Shown: positions 46,351 through 58,142 of the stretch, in pieces
Position numbering within the stretch: position 1 is the stretch's first letter
How the letters are laid out: the number at the start of each line of letters is the position of its first letter
Origin: Anastrepha obliqua
Lineage: Eukaryota > Arthropoda > Insecta > Diptera > Tephritidae
Length of the DNA: 64,000 nt
NCBI RefSeq assembly: GCF_027943255.1
Contig: NC_072896.1
Location: forward strand, 69,830,501-69,894,500
Direction of reading: 5' to 3'
Position numbers and translations under genes: made by a program
Notes under the pieces: model-generated
Told to the model about the DNA's origin: nothing
The model's input: only the letters and a program-made list of their open reading frames with translations
The model's database searches: none

Positions 46351-47446
46351 TTTTACCTTTATTTTACAAAACTCTTAACCCTCTGTAGTCCAATGCGTGC
46401 TTTAGCGCGCGCTCCAAGAAACTATTTCTGTTATCGAGACGATCTTTTGTTTTGTACATTGTGTACAGACATTTGTACACGTTTGTATGCACATACATAC
46501 ATACATATGTTTGTATGTATTTCACTTTTTCTGCTGACATAGTAATCCAAATAACTTTGAAGTGACAATTTGAATATCGCTTGGGTATCTGTTTGCATCA
46601 GCTGTGTGTGTGTGTATGTGTGTGCGTAAGTTGTTTTTAACATTCGATATCTTTTTTATTTACCTTTTATTTACATACTTTTGATTTTATTTTAATTAAA
46701 ATTCACACTTAATTTTTTCAGCTGCATACTTGAATATGGATTTGTTACATATGTATGTATGTATATATAAGCGACTCGTACGTTATGCCGCCGGCTACCA
46801 GTTGTCGGCCGCCTTCCTCTTCCTCTTACACGCCTACTTGCGCTTATTCTTCCTCTTCTACTTATGTTTCTTCTTCTTCCGTTCAGCCACAAGTTAACCT
46901 AACAAAAACAGCAACAACGTGAGCAGCAACAGCTGTAACGGCAACACGTTTTCTTGCTGCAACGTCCTCCAGTCCGGGGTTTTCTTTACAACTTGTCTGT
47001 TGACATTCCAATGAAATAATTTTTTTCGTTGTATTTTTTTATTTGTTTATTTTTTCTTTTTAATTTTTGTAATGTGTTTCTGTTTTTTTTTGTGTATTTC
47101 CGTATGCACTCTGGAACTTTTTCGAAATTTTTTGCATAATTTTATTGTAGCTTAAGATTTAATTGTCGCTTAAAGCTTTTTTACTGATTATATTAAAATA
47201 TGGATGAATAGGGTATTTAATTCAACATTGTTTAAATATTTGTGTTCAATAAATAATGCTCGTTTATAAGTGAAATAAATTTCACTTACTTTTAAAAGTT
47301 TTTGATTTTGTGCATTTTTGAGATTTTATTTTGGTAATTCCTGAATTGCAACTTTTTCGGTCTTGAATTTCTGAGATTTGTTTTTGTAAATATGTTCGTT
47401 TTTTTCGCATTCGTATCCCATATGCACGTGGTGATGCATATGTATC
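46351..47446. other. Gene-poor DNA
   Basis: (CATA)n, (GT)n and pyrimidine-rich CTTCCTCTTC runs (46.8-46.88 kb). No gene was recognised. Confidence 0.5.
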
Positions 47447-47950
47447 GGGTGTTTTTTAGGAGCTTGGGGATTTAAAATGGTAATGCAAAATATAAATATT
47501 TTTCTGATGCAATTTTTGATTATTATCTGATTTCATGGCATTTATTTTTTGAATATGATATTCGGCATACATTCCGTGTATTGTCCATTCGATTAGTCCA
47601 ATTTTTCTCTACTTTTTCCAATAAGGCGCACGGTATGGCGTCAATGGTAGCTTGAATATTGCAATAAATCGATTACTAAGCACGCTGTGTGGCAAGCTGC
47701 GGAGTATTGTTGGAACCAAATGTCGTCGATGTTGACTGAATAGTTTTTGGAAATTAAAATTCAGTCAACAGGGCTCAATAGTGCTCGCCATTCACCGTAA
47801 CGGTAGCTCCTTCCTCATTTCGAAAGAAATAAGGACCGATGATGCCGCCAGTCGCGAACAGATTTTTTTTTTTAAGTAAATCTCCAAAATTTGAAAGCGT
47901 TTTTCTGGCGTTAAGTGATTGATGATGACTTGCTAAACCTTACTGAATAG
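47447..47950 (-). mobile_element. maT/Tc1-like transposon relic
   Basis: The outer end GGGTGTTTTTTAGG near 47447 resembles the ends of the element at 57.35 kb. Minus-strand scraps: LFATGGIIGPYFFRNEEGA and VTVNGEHY near 47800-47860, then after a deletion WFQ-type remnants, and IQATIDAIPCALLEKVEKNW near 47600-47660 followed by YSKNKCHEI. The catalytic core is mostly lost. It is the same family as the relic split by the mariner at 4.96-6.28 kb. Confidence 0.65.
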
Positions 47951-48392
47951 AAATGTTAGCACAGTTTTGCATTCCCAGTTCTCAAATCATAGTTATCGAT
48001 ATCGATATTGAGAACTGCAGCTAAAAAAACAACATTATTTTAGAATTGAATTAAGTTCAAAAGAAAATGAAGTTTTGGAAAAGCTTGAGCCTTTCCTTGT
48101 TCCTTCCACACTTGAAAAAGACCAATATTTGTAACTAATTCCAAAGAGTTTCAATTGTGTACTTCATCAGTTTTTTACTTTTCATTGGAAAATAAATAAT
48201 CAACTATTCAGTTATTTTCAAAAATTGAACAAAACTTCTATCTCAACTAAAACTTCGAAATAAGGGCATTTTACATTACAAAAATTGGTTTTTTTTAAGA
48301 AGGGTACTGTTGAGGCATTACAAAGCATACCTATAATGTAATTCAAATGCCACAATTTCATAAAAAAAATATTATCAAAACAAAGAAAAATT

Positions 48393-48490
48393 GTCAAGTG
48401 GTTGCTTAACTTTTGGTCATTACTGTATATACACCGACGTACATACATTTCCTTTTCAGAAATTTCTTAGCAATGTTAAATTAATAACCT
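48393..48490. repeat. Tc1-like terminus, repeat unit 2
   Basis: GTCAAGTGGTTGCTTAACTT then TTGGTCATTACTGTA, followed by ACGTACATACATTTCCTT. It is a direct repeat of 46253-46350 (about 100 bp, moderately diverged). Confidence 0.5.
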
Positions 48491-49101
48491 AATCTTCAAT
48501 ATTTTAGAGTATTTGAATAACCTACTAAAAATATTAAACGAAAAAATCAGGCCAATCAACGATTATATAATTAATATATTTGAATATATTAGCGACAAAA
48601 GCATGGAAAATTTCATCCCCAGGGGTTTGGGGTTAAATTGGTTCACTGTAACGGAAAAAATTGTAAGAGGCAACTTAAATCCACAACTCAGCAGCATTGA
48701 ACATTTTCGAAGCATTTAAAAAATTAATTTTTTTTTAAGTACACAAGTATAAAAAGTATCAAATTGAAAAATAAAGAAGGTAAATTACGTTACATAATTC
48801 TTACGAGAAAAGTACTTTTTTAAACTTCATTTCACATTTTTCCGTATTTGAAATAAAATTTTCAAATTTTGTTGAATGAATATGAACATGAATTAAATTT
48901 AAAATGATATTGCATTTGCAAGTTTTTTGACGAAAACTGAAGATTTTTTTGTTGATTTCAAACATTTAAAAATAATAATTAAAACATGTAAGAATGCGGA
49001 ATTACTGAAAAGCATCAAAAATATGTATTTTTCACATAGAATTTCTAAGGAATTGGTTTTTCTTAGTTAAAACAATTGATTTTTAAAGTAATCATAATGC
49101 T
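48491..49101. other. AT-rich DNA, no gene seen
   Basis: A 68-codon open frame at 48513-48719 has no recognisable motif and sits in AT-rich sequence; it was not called. Confidence 0.5.
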
Positions 49102-49130
49102 AAAGTAATTGATGACAAAGGAATCGTTAA

Positions 49131-49466
49131 CACGTTGAGCCCGGCATCGATATTACTGTACTTTCCATTTGGCCGGCAACGAGCGAGCAATCGGGAATAT
49201 TCAGACTGGAGACTGGAGCGATTAGTTAGAAACGAATTGCAGCAGACAAAAGTACACTTTGAAAATATATTCTGTTTAGAGTGTTTCAATAAACTTCATT
49301 AAAATTACTATACATTTATTTTTTAACTATCGGTCTTAGTTCATTGTCGGTCCCTAGGGACCGACGCCGGCCAAACGGAAAGTTCACTGTCGGTCCCTAG
49401 GGACCGACGCCGGCCAAACGGAAAGTTCACTGTCGGTCCCTAGGGACCGACGCCGGGCTCAACGAG
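49131..49466. mobile_element. TTAA-flanked MITE (piggyBac-like) with palindrome array
   Basis: TTAA at 49127-49130 and 49467-49470. Inverted ends: left CACGTTGAGCCCGGCATCG, right CGACGCCGGGCTCAACGAG. A second inverted pair inside (TTTCCATTTGGCCGGC; GCCGGCCAAACGGAAA). The right half holds three tandem 43-bp units, each with the perfect palindrome GTCGGTCCCTAGGGACCGAC. It is 336 bp with no coding capacity. TTAA duplication and the terminal structure point to piggyBac-superfamily mobilisation. Confidence 0.78.
49339..49457. repeat. 43-bp tandem repeat, three units, palindromic core
   Basis: Units begin at 49339, 49382 and 49425 with GTTCA(T/C)TGTC and differ by a single base over shared length; the last is cut off after CGACGCCGG. 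The 20-bp palindrome is identical in all three. Confidence 0.92.
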
Positions 49467-49740
49467 TTAAATGAATGTTCCTTTTAATAATGCATTTTAA
49501 TCATAAACAATATAAGAAATAGTTACAATTACTTTGTAAGCATTGTGAAAGTAATTGATTACAAAGGAATCATTAAACGAATTTTTCTTTTTTTGTATAT
49601 TTCAATTAAGTGCAAGAGTAAAAAAACAATCAACAACTATTATACAGAACACAGAACAGATTGCAAATAATCTCGAAATTTGAAAGTATTCCAAATCAAC
49701 CAAGATTATGGGTAATTGATTACAAGGTAATCATTAAATT

Positions 49741-51479
49741 CCTAGCTCAGATTGTAGTGAGGTGGTCATTTCCGACAAGTAACAAAACCAAGACAAAAAA
49801 GTATACTAAAAATTTATTAAAAAAGTATCAATAAATTCACAATCCGTATTGTAAGTAATCATTCAAAACAAAAACAAATAGTAGTGTGTGACATTTTGAT
49901 ATTCAAAGTGGATATCGAACATATGTATGCAGAGGATGGGACTACGAACACGCGCTAGCAAAAAGTATTAAAGCGCTCTTCTGTACATATTTCTTTCTAG
50001 TTCCAGGTAAGATAAGGTAAGATATAAGGGTATCATAAGGGGGAGGGTATATTTTTATTTTTTTGCACGCCGATATTACGCCTCTAATCTGAAATACCCA
50101 AGGCGCCTTCAGACTCCCTAATGAAGAGGAAGAAGTAATTAACCAGCCACACTCCTAACAGTCTTAGCATTAACTAGACTTTTCTGAAAAAATGTTAACC
50201 TAGAACTAGCCAAAGTTGGACTGCTAATAAAATGTGTTGAGCCTTTTCCCCGGCCGGCCAAGGCATAGACGGCAGACGCATTCGCTCTAACTCTTAAGTG
50301 ATATATATTTAAAATGCAATCGTGTATACATTTTTAAGAACATACGTACTTTTAAGAATTATTTGTTAATATTTACTCAACATTCTTGTAATCCATTATT
50401 TTCATTTCATTCGAATTATGAGTTTCATGTAGTTTTTCATAATTTTTTTTTTTCGTAATTTTAGTTGGTGGGTTAAAAATTTTGGTAAGTTTTTGTGTTG
50501 AAAAACAAATTGTGTACACAGGATTGATGTACACTTTTTCAAAATTTCTTTTGTTAAAGTTCTTTTCAAAAGTTTTGGTTTTGTTTTATTTGCAGTTTGT
50601 TGACAGTTCCGATGTATCACTGACATTCAATAGATTATTTTAACGTGCCGTGATGATTGGAACTGATACTTTCTCCAAACAGAATTTATAGCACTATTCT
50701 TGAAAAAGTGTTTTATTTACTCCATAAACGCAATATTGCTTTTTGGCAAAACAAAATTTTCGAATTTCTTATTGTTATTTAAATTTTTTAAATACAGTTT
50801 TCATGCGCAAAAAATACATTTTCGTAATTACCCGGCCCACAACAGTGTTTGTCGTTAAAACGTTGTCTTTGAATAAGTATTCAAAATTTAATAAATTTTC
50901 ACAATACAAATTGTTTTCATGTCACTTCAATTTTCTTTTACTCCAATGCTTAAACCAAATGCATATTTCATTGATTTAAATAAAATTAAAAAATTCCAAA
51001 CCACTTCAAAATTTTTCAACCACATTTATCACCCAAAAGTAACCGGTAATATTTCGAATAAGTTTTTATTTTTGAGGTACTACAAGTTTGCAATATTCAC
51101 TAAACGTACGATCTATCCAAATATGCTGTACTTCTTTTTCTCCTCTTGCTTCTGCTTTAGCTCTTTTTCAGGCATTTTACAGTAAAACATTTCACCAAAA
51201 TAATACATTAAATTGTTCTAATTTGAATGAGGATAAAACGACGCATTGTCGTTTGGCTTTTCCATCGATCTACTTTAACTTTACACCGAAAAATTGATTT
51301 AAACTCGAACAGCGCTGTAGAACGACTAACGCCTTACTGTCTACCTGTGCCACAAAATCAACCGATCTACCGATCAGACGATCGATCTTACATACGAGTG
51401 TATATATATATATATAAACATGCATACATGTATGAGTATGTTACGAAAACAAAAACAACGAACCAAAATCAGCGCCTAT
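49741..51479. other. AT-rich DNA, no gene seen
   Basis: Includes a GGCCGGCC-like site near 50252 and many short AT-driven open frames without signature. Confidence 0.5.
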
Positions 51480-51860
51480 AGCCAACTCGACCAACACAAA
51501 CACTAGCCACTAGCATCGCCGACACTACCCTCAACACACTAACACGATCTCTGCGATACGCACATTGAGAGACAATTGCGTTCTCATACTATCGAGTAGG
51601 AGTGTGAGGCGTTTGGAGAAGTGATATGTGAGTGAGCGCGCAGAATTGCTCAACTTGGGCGAGTTTCCGATCGCTGCAGAGTTTTTGGTTGAATGTTTGA
51701 ACACAGCTGGCTGGACATTAGCTAAGATATTATAGTTGGCTTGCTTGAAATATAGTAAGTTCGGCATGTGTGTTTGGCTGCGTGTGAGCGCGCTTTTCCA
51801 CTTATTGTCGGCACTTTGTTATACGACACGACGCAGCGAATTTGAGAAAGGTAGGCAAAG
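51480..51860. promoter_or_regulatory. Candidate regulatory or first-exon island
   Basis: A GC-richer block than its surroundings with many GCG/CGC and GAGTG elements (GTGAGTGAGCGCGCAG, GTGTGAGCGCGC), flanked by long AT-rich DNA. Such islands upstream of a fly developmental gene are often promoters or enhancers (inference). No TATA box, initiator or splice site could be assigned with confidence on either strand. Confidence 0.25.
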
Positions 51861-52734
51861 TATTTGTTACAGGTAAAAGGTGTACTAACTAAAACATATT
51901 GGAATTTTAAATGTTAAATGCAACTTTAGAGATAATCGGCGCGGAAATTATTAGTAGCAGATATTGCAGCGAATGTTAATTAGTTTATTTGTGCAAAAAG
52001 AAATTGCGATATTGTAAGGAGTTGTAGGCTCTTTTACTTCATTTTTCTAACTATGCGTCAAAAGAGCTGCACTATTTATTTTAATCAAAGCTTGGATTTA
52101 TGCAGCCGATAATCATCTCTTTAATCCACTCAGTTAACCAGCTACGGCTAACAGGTAATGAGTGACCAGATGAATAAGTGAGTAAGTGGGTTGAGTTGAG
52201 TGAGTGAGTGAGTGGGCGCGCGCGCAAACTAAGCCGCCAGTAATCGTGCTATACATCACTCTCATAATTATACTTATCAACTCATAAAGGCATGATTTGT
52301 TGAAAAATAAAAAAAGTGGTATGTGCTGATTTTATGATAATAATCAAACTCTCTGAGCCACAAAAGTGTGGTGAATTTATTTCTTTCAAAAACTCTTTGT
52401 GAAACATTAGAGCACGTACAGTGCATATATACATACACACATACATATACATACCTGTGCATGCATTACGCGCTTTGTTGCCTGGGGCAAAAGCGAAAGC
52501 ACAAATAAATAACTGAATTAAAATGAAATATCTTAAGTTAATTAAACTCTTTATTTCACCTGGATAATTAAGAAAAAGTTCATTAAATTTATAAAAACTG
52601 CAAACCTGTGCATTTATTTACTTTGTAGGAGAATATTTTTGTGTTTAGGGGCCTCGTAATTTGTGTGTGTGCATTAATACACAATTGCGAATATTCGATA
52701 GTACCACCTACAGCAATTCCTCAAGATCCCCAAG
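51861..52734. other. Gene-poor DNA
   Basis: Contains a GAGTGAGTGAGTGAGTG tract running into GGGCGCGCGCGC near 52197-52226. No gene was recognised. Confidence 0.5.
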
Positions 52735-52980
52735 ATGTATGGGGAAACTCCATAAGATGCATTTATTGTGCAGGGTCAGTTGGCTCATGACGTCGTCTAG
52801 GACGATGGCGAATAGAAGGGGCGACAGGGGTTAACCTTCCCTTACGTTTGCGCTAGTAATAAATGGGTCGCTGATGTTGCCGTTGTGAAGCACTGCCTGT
52901 TCGCCTCATAGCTGTGGCCGCTTTTAATAAAACGAAAAATTCTTGCCAGGGTCGTAGTTAAGCCTTGTTCAAAAATTAGT
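52735..52980 (-). pseudogene. LINE reverse transcriptase fragment
   Basis: Minus frame: VLHNGNISDPFITSANVREG, a stop, PLSPLLFAIVLDDVMSQLT, then a decayed stretch ending HLGDLE. G.PLSPLLF..VLD is the conserved RT block 4 to palm region of non-LTR retrotransposons of the CR1/RTE type. The FADD catalytic box is not present. Isolated fragment. Confidence 0.7.
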
Positions 52981-55192
52981 AATACCATCGATAGTATGCG
53001 CTTAAAATTCTAGAAGCAACTAACTTTTGGGGTATGAAAACTCGTGGTAATATTCTATAAGAAAAACTACGCCTTTAAATAGTAAGCTTAGTTTCGGTTA
53101 AAATATTGCTCACTCAACTTTTATGGAATTATGTTTTTAAGCATTTGAATTTAAATTAAGCCACCTTAAGCCGGTATACTACTATAAATAGTTCAATATT
53201 TTAAAGTTAGTCTCTAAAAAATTAAAAAAAAACTACTAAATTGGATGTTTCACTGGTTGGGTTAGTACTGACGTCTCAGGCAAATTAAATTTTTTTGATA
53301 TCCTTTTCGTGGAAATTAAGTAAAGCGACCGACTTAAGGATTAGTATCAAAGAAAATTCATTTTTTGGCGAAAACGTTACTTAGGTAAAAATATCGGGTT
53401 TTTCGAAAATCGCAAAACAACCTCAGCGACTCTAATACTCAGAATAGGCATTTAAACTTCAAAAGCCTTTTTTTCGAAACAACGTTGAACGACTTGGTTG
53501 GCTTGATTTAGATCGGACTAAATTCGTAACAAACTTTTTTAACAATTTACGCTTGAAAAAATTATTCATTTTTTTTTGGATTTTATCAAGGCAAATCTCT
53601 TAAAAATGGTATTGGAAGATCAGCTGATTATTTTTTTTTCTTTCGCCGTGCCCATGCGGCTGTCAGCACTGAATAAAACAAGGGAAATTCAGTCTTTGAT
53701 CTCTACTTTACCGTGAAATTCAAACGTGCAATACATTGTTGTTGGTCTAGTGCCACCACCTTTAATTATTTCGCCTTGGAATCACCATTAATAACTAGCT
53801 TTTTTGTTGTTTCAGTACCTCCAAATTTGAGACATCATGTCAATCGTTTTCTAATATGGGCAACTTCAAATTTATCAATGAGAACCATCAAAATAAGTTC
53901 GAATATGAATCAAAAAATTTTGAGAAAAAGTTAACTCTTTGGTAATAGCCTCTTAAGACCACAGAAGCAGTTTACCACACCAGTAGTACTCGACTGCATT
54001 CGCGTTTGCATCGAAGGGGTCTATCAGATGATAAAAAATTCCGCTTATGTATGCCTGGAGTCCTAAACACATTTTCTTAAAATAATAGATCTAAACAAAA
54101 GCATAATTCGTCCCCTTAGTATTAAAATAGCCTATCAATTTTTTGATGTTTTGAGAAAATGAATTTCAAACTTTTTGTCGAAAGTAGCTCTCACTCAAAT
54201 CTCGTTATGTCTGTAAATATTTATTATTTTTTGACTGACGTTTTGACCCACTTTGTGGAACTAGAATTTGACAAAATTTTGACCACATATAAAATCGACG
54301 ATGGAGAATCCAAAAATTCAATAAAAAATAATAGCCTATGAGCACATATATTATAATTGAACTTTTGAAAAGGTTGCTACCGAGATCTTCTTAGCCTTCA
54401 CTATGTAGTCTGAAGGTGTTCTGTGCATTGGGACTTAGGAAACCGTCGCGGTGCTACCCAAAATCTATCTCACCTTATGCAGATAATTTTAAAGCAGAAT
54501 TTTCATCATTATTTTCCGGTGTAATAGATACATTGATTTATATATTTAATGCAATATATTTTTTAGAGAAGCCAGTTGATTAGCTCTGGGATAGTGTAGC
54601 GAAAGTGGGATGAAATATTATTATAAATATATATATGTATTGGATTTATGTTGTGAGGTATTTATGCATATCGTGAACCCGGGTAATAGACTGCTATTAT
54701 TTGAAAGGTTTATTATTTTGGCGGCCCAAACTATTACTCGTACTACGGCATTATAAGGCATATGCAAAGCGTGCGAAGAGAGTGCCCTTAAGGCTTGATT
54801 GCGCACATCACTTAACAGCAACAAAAAATGTTGAGCCTTGCGACTCGGTGACTCGCTTTAAATGACGAAAATTGCTCATTTAAATATGAAAATAAACGAC
54901 GAACAGCAAAGTGATCTGTTACTGTTACGAACGAAGAATTTCGTTTGTAGAAGCGTCTACCGAACATGCTGTACAGCAAAAATGCATACATATATGCATG
55001 TATGAGTAGAGAATTTTAATGGTGGTGTGGACGAAGCTACTTACGAACGATATACTGGTTTTTAGTCCTGTTGGTATATAGTGAATTCGGGCTTTGCTTT
55101 AAGGTGTGCAAGAGCAAAACGATAGAAACATAAATGTAAAATCATGCTGATAGTGGAGGGCACAATAAATAATCGAATGCATTTCTAATATA
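52981..55192. other. Gene-poor DNA
   Basis: AT-rich with several short frames (53713-53934, 54159-54341) that have no recognisable motif. No RNA gene was seen. Confidence 0.5.
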
Positions 55193-55441
55193 AGGGGCGC
55201 AAAATTAATCATGTTATAATTTTGCTAATGGCGTCGTACGTCAGTCATATTTAAAACTTGTGAACTAGACAGCTGGAGTATAAACAGACAAATAATGGAG
55301 CGAGTAAAGGTCAAAATAGAGATTTTCATCAGTCAAAATCATTTTTGCTATTTAGTAAATTTTTTTAAATTTACTTTATTTAGTATAAAAACGAAATTGA
55401 TTATGTTTGCGAAAACAAATGATTAATTTTGCGCCACCTTG
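55193..55441. mobile_element. MITE of the CAAGGTGG family, copy 3
   Basis: Left end AGGGGCGCAAAATTAATCA (55193 on) and right end GATTAATTTTGCGCCACCTT (55421-55441) are inverted; TA flanks both sides. Best-preserved copy, 249 bp, non-coding. Confidence 0.78.
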
Positions 55442-55743
55442 TATAAAAAACTAAATTATTTCAAGCGTATTTTAGAGAAAGAGGCTGGTTTTCTACCTTA
55501 TAAACAGAATTGTGATATGAGTGGGAAGTTTGGACTACATTGTTGGATGTTCATGAGGAGTGGGCATGGTTTCCTTTTTTTTTTTGATTTCAGCAATAAA
55601 ATTTTGGAAAAAAAGTATCAGAATAATATAATGAATGGTGTCTGAAATTCACACAAATTCAACTGAATATCATTACATAAGTTCGATAGGATGATTTATT
55701 TAAGTCAAATATTAAATCTTGTAAAACTAATTAAAATAATCTA

Positions 55744-55947
55744 AACGTGGCAAAGTTAATCAACCAGTTATTTTTGAGTAACATTCTCCTAAATAAAAAA
55801 AAAATATTTTGAGTGATGGAAATCTTTATTTTCACCTATACACGCTTGCCTGTTTGTATACTGCAGTTGTGTAGTTGACTAGCGTACCACGTCATTTGCA
55901 AGAATTATAACTTTTTATGGTAGGATGATTAATTTTTCGCCACCTTG
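55744..55947. mobile_element. MITE of the CAAGGTGG family, copy 4 (inverted)
   Basis: Ends ACGTGGCAAAGTTAATCA and GATTAATTTTTCGCCACCTT are inverted. The interior is the reverse complement of copy 3 (TTTGTATACTGCAGTTGTG, GTACCACGTCATTTGCAAG). It lies about 300 bp from copy 3. Confidence 0.75.
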
Positions 55948-57351
55948 TTACATACATATATAAAATATAAAAACTTCCCACGATTAAATTTAAATTTGAA
56001 ACAAACGTTCATCTGGATTATAAAATTTGTTATACACATACATATACATACATAATTCTAAAGAGCTTTCAATTAAACTTCTGATAAAAAACCACATTCT
56101 GACTGTTTTTTTTTTAACTTTCGTGAATATAAACCGTGGCTAGCTTTGGCTTGAGGCTGCTAAGTACTAGAAGAATAAGATATAGGCTCTTAATTATACT
56201 AAATTGAGCAGAACGATGAGTTGATTCGGTTAAGTCCTTTGTTTGCCCACCTGTATGAAATCGAATTATAAATAACCTCTCAATTTTCAAGGTATCCTAT
56301 TTTAACTATGTGTATGTAAACGGGTGTCTTTCATAGTGTTTTTATGGTTTGATCATTTTTCGAAAGATTTGACTAAATCGAATGCCTATAACTTAATGCT
56401 CCCATATAACAGATTATTCAGATATGAAATTTTTCTATAAAATTCCATTTTGACTGCTCAAGCCGTGAAATTGAGTGATCTGCTCACTTACCAATCATAT
56501 AAAGTGTTTTAGGGTAATCTTCAAAATCGTACATATTTACATATACATTTACATATTTATATGCATCTCTGCATCTTTGATACCACCGACATTGTAATAA
56601 TCCGGATTGGGCATTTTGCACTACGACTAATATTTGAGTGGTTTTATTATCACTAAATCTTCAGTGTTTCAGTGTTTTGACTATCTGCTTAATGCATTGA
56701 ATATTTAGTGCACTATGCCCAACCCTGGCAATAATAAAGATTTTTTAAAACTTTTTCGAAAAAATGCCTAGTTAATTTTTTTCTCACATTTTGGACATAT
56801 TGCAATTTTTGTCACCCTTTTCATTAATTTCAACATTTTCGGCAAGACATGTTTTCGAGATTTTAAAAATGTTTAAATTTCGACATTTCAATTTTAATAT
56901 CTTTAGTTCGACTTATCGTACGAATTCCATATGTTTTATATTTAAGTATGTCTGCTTGTCCAACTAAAACGTTCATCCGATTGCAGCATTTGAAAGAACT
57001 GTCGGGAGTGTACCCCGTTGGGGATTTGCAAATTTTTTTTGGTCCACGAGGTGGAGCTGGAGTCGGAATATTTCTAAGAATCATATTTACAGACCGATTT
57101 GGCTCATATTGAGAAGGTAAATTGACTACGTAAAGTTAAGTAATTTGTAGAAATGTGGACCAAGCATAAAAACTATAAAAAGTGTTATTTAAAGGCAAGA
57201 AATATTTCATAAAATAAAGCCGACTGAGGTTTTTTGACAGAAACCATACCAAAGCAATTCTGGGTATTTTACAATTGCATTTTTTATATTTATTAATCAA
57301 TAAAATCAATAAAAAACGATACCAAAATAATTACTTTCTTTAAAATCCAAC
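55948..57351. other. Gene-poor DNA
   Basis: AT-rich. A more GC-balanced patch at 56.95-57.08 kb gives a 73-codon minus frame without a recognisable domain. Not called. Confidence 0.45.
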
Positions 57352-58142
57352 GGGTGATTTTTTAGCTATTATCTTTTTAAACAGTTGGTTCAAGCAGCTG
57401 ACGCACGTTTCGTGTTTTGTCTCACTGTCAAACATCTTCAGTTGGGTCTATAATTTAACCATGAATCGTCTTACAAACGAACAACGTTTGCAAATCATTG
57501 AATTTTATTATAAAAATGCGTGTTCTATTAAGAAAGATTATCGCGCGCTTCTTCTATTTTATGGTCACTTTAATCGACCCACTGAAGCGGCTATTCGAGC
57601 TATTGTGACTAAATTTAGAAGCAAATTTACATTATTGGACATCAAACCACCAACACGCTTACGTAGAGTGCAAACTGAAAAAAAGTCGCAGCTGTATCGG
57701 CCAGTGCTAATGATGACCATCAATTATCGATTCGTCGCCGTTCGCAGCAATTGGGCCTCTGTTACTCAACAACGTGGAAAATACAGCTGGTGCAAGAATT
57801 GAAGCCGAACGACCTACCGCAACGCAGAATTTTTGGTGAATGGGCTCTTGGAAAGTTAGCCGAAGATCCACTTTTTTATCGAAAAATTATGTTCAGCGAC
57901 GAAGCTCATTTCTGGATCAATGGGTACGTAAATAAGCAGAATTGTCGATTTTGGAGTGAAGATCAGCCAGAAGAATTACAAGAGCTATCAAGCGCAGTCG
58001 CGATCAACATTTGCATGAAATAATCTTCAAACATTTAATTATATGGACTGTACTATCGATTTAAATAAAAATTTCATACATTTTTCTGAATTTTAGGTGT
58101 GTTTTTTTGAAAAACTTTCCTACAGCTCTTAAAAAGTCACCC
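57352..58142 (+). mobile_element. maT-like (Tc1/mariner) transposon, internally deleted
   Basis: Ends GGGTGATTTTTTAGCTATTA and (reverse) GGGTGACTTTTTAAGAGCTG are imperfect inverted repeats. The transposase starts MNRLTNEQRLQIIEFYYKN at 57461 and continues NRPTEAAIRAIVTKFRSKF and LLDIKPPTRLRRVQTE, shifts frame near 57690-57750, then resumes CYSTTWKIQLVQELKPNDL, EWALGKLAEDPLFYRKIMFS, DEAHFWINGYVNKQNCRFW (first catalytic Asp) and EDQPEELQEL, where a deletion joins it to the 3' UTR. The rest of the catalytic core is absent. Sister copy at 9.08-9.83 kb (minus), which keeps a different part of the gene. Confidence 0.85.

Larger units (their letters stand above)
49102..49740. repeat. Three dispersed copies of a GTAATTGATTACAA motif block
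   Basis: GTAATTGATGACAAAGGAAT at 49104, GTAATTGATTACAAAGGAAT at 49551 and GTAATTGATTACAAGGTAAT at 49712, each continuing to (C)NTTAA. TAATTGATTA contains paired ATTA-type homeodomain sites. The first copy is split at its TTAA by the MITE at 49131-49466. Confidence 0.6.

Noticed and set aside
56863..57084. 73-codon minus frame with Pro-rich start
   Set aside because: No domain recognised and no neighbouring exon; GC-balanced patch only.
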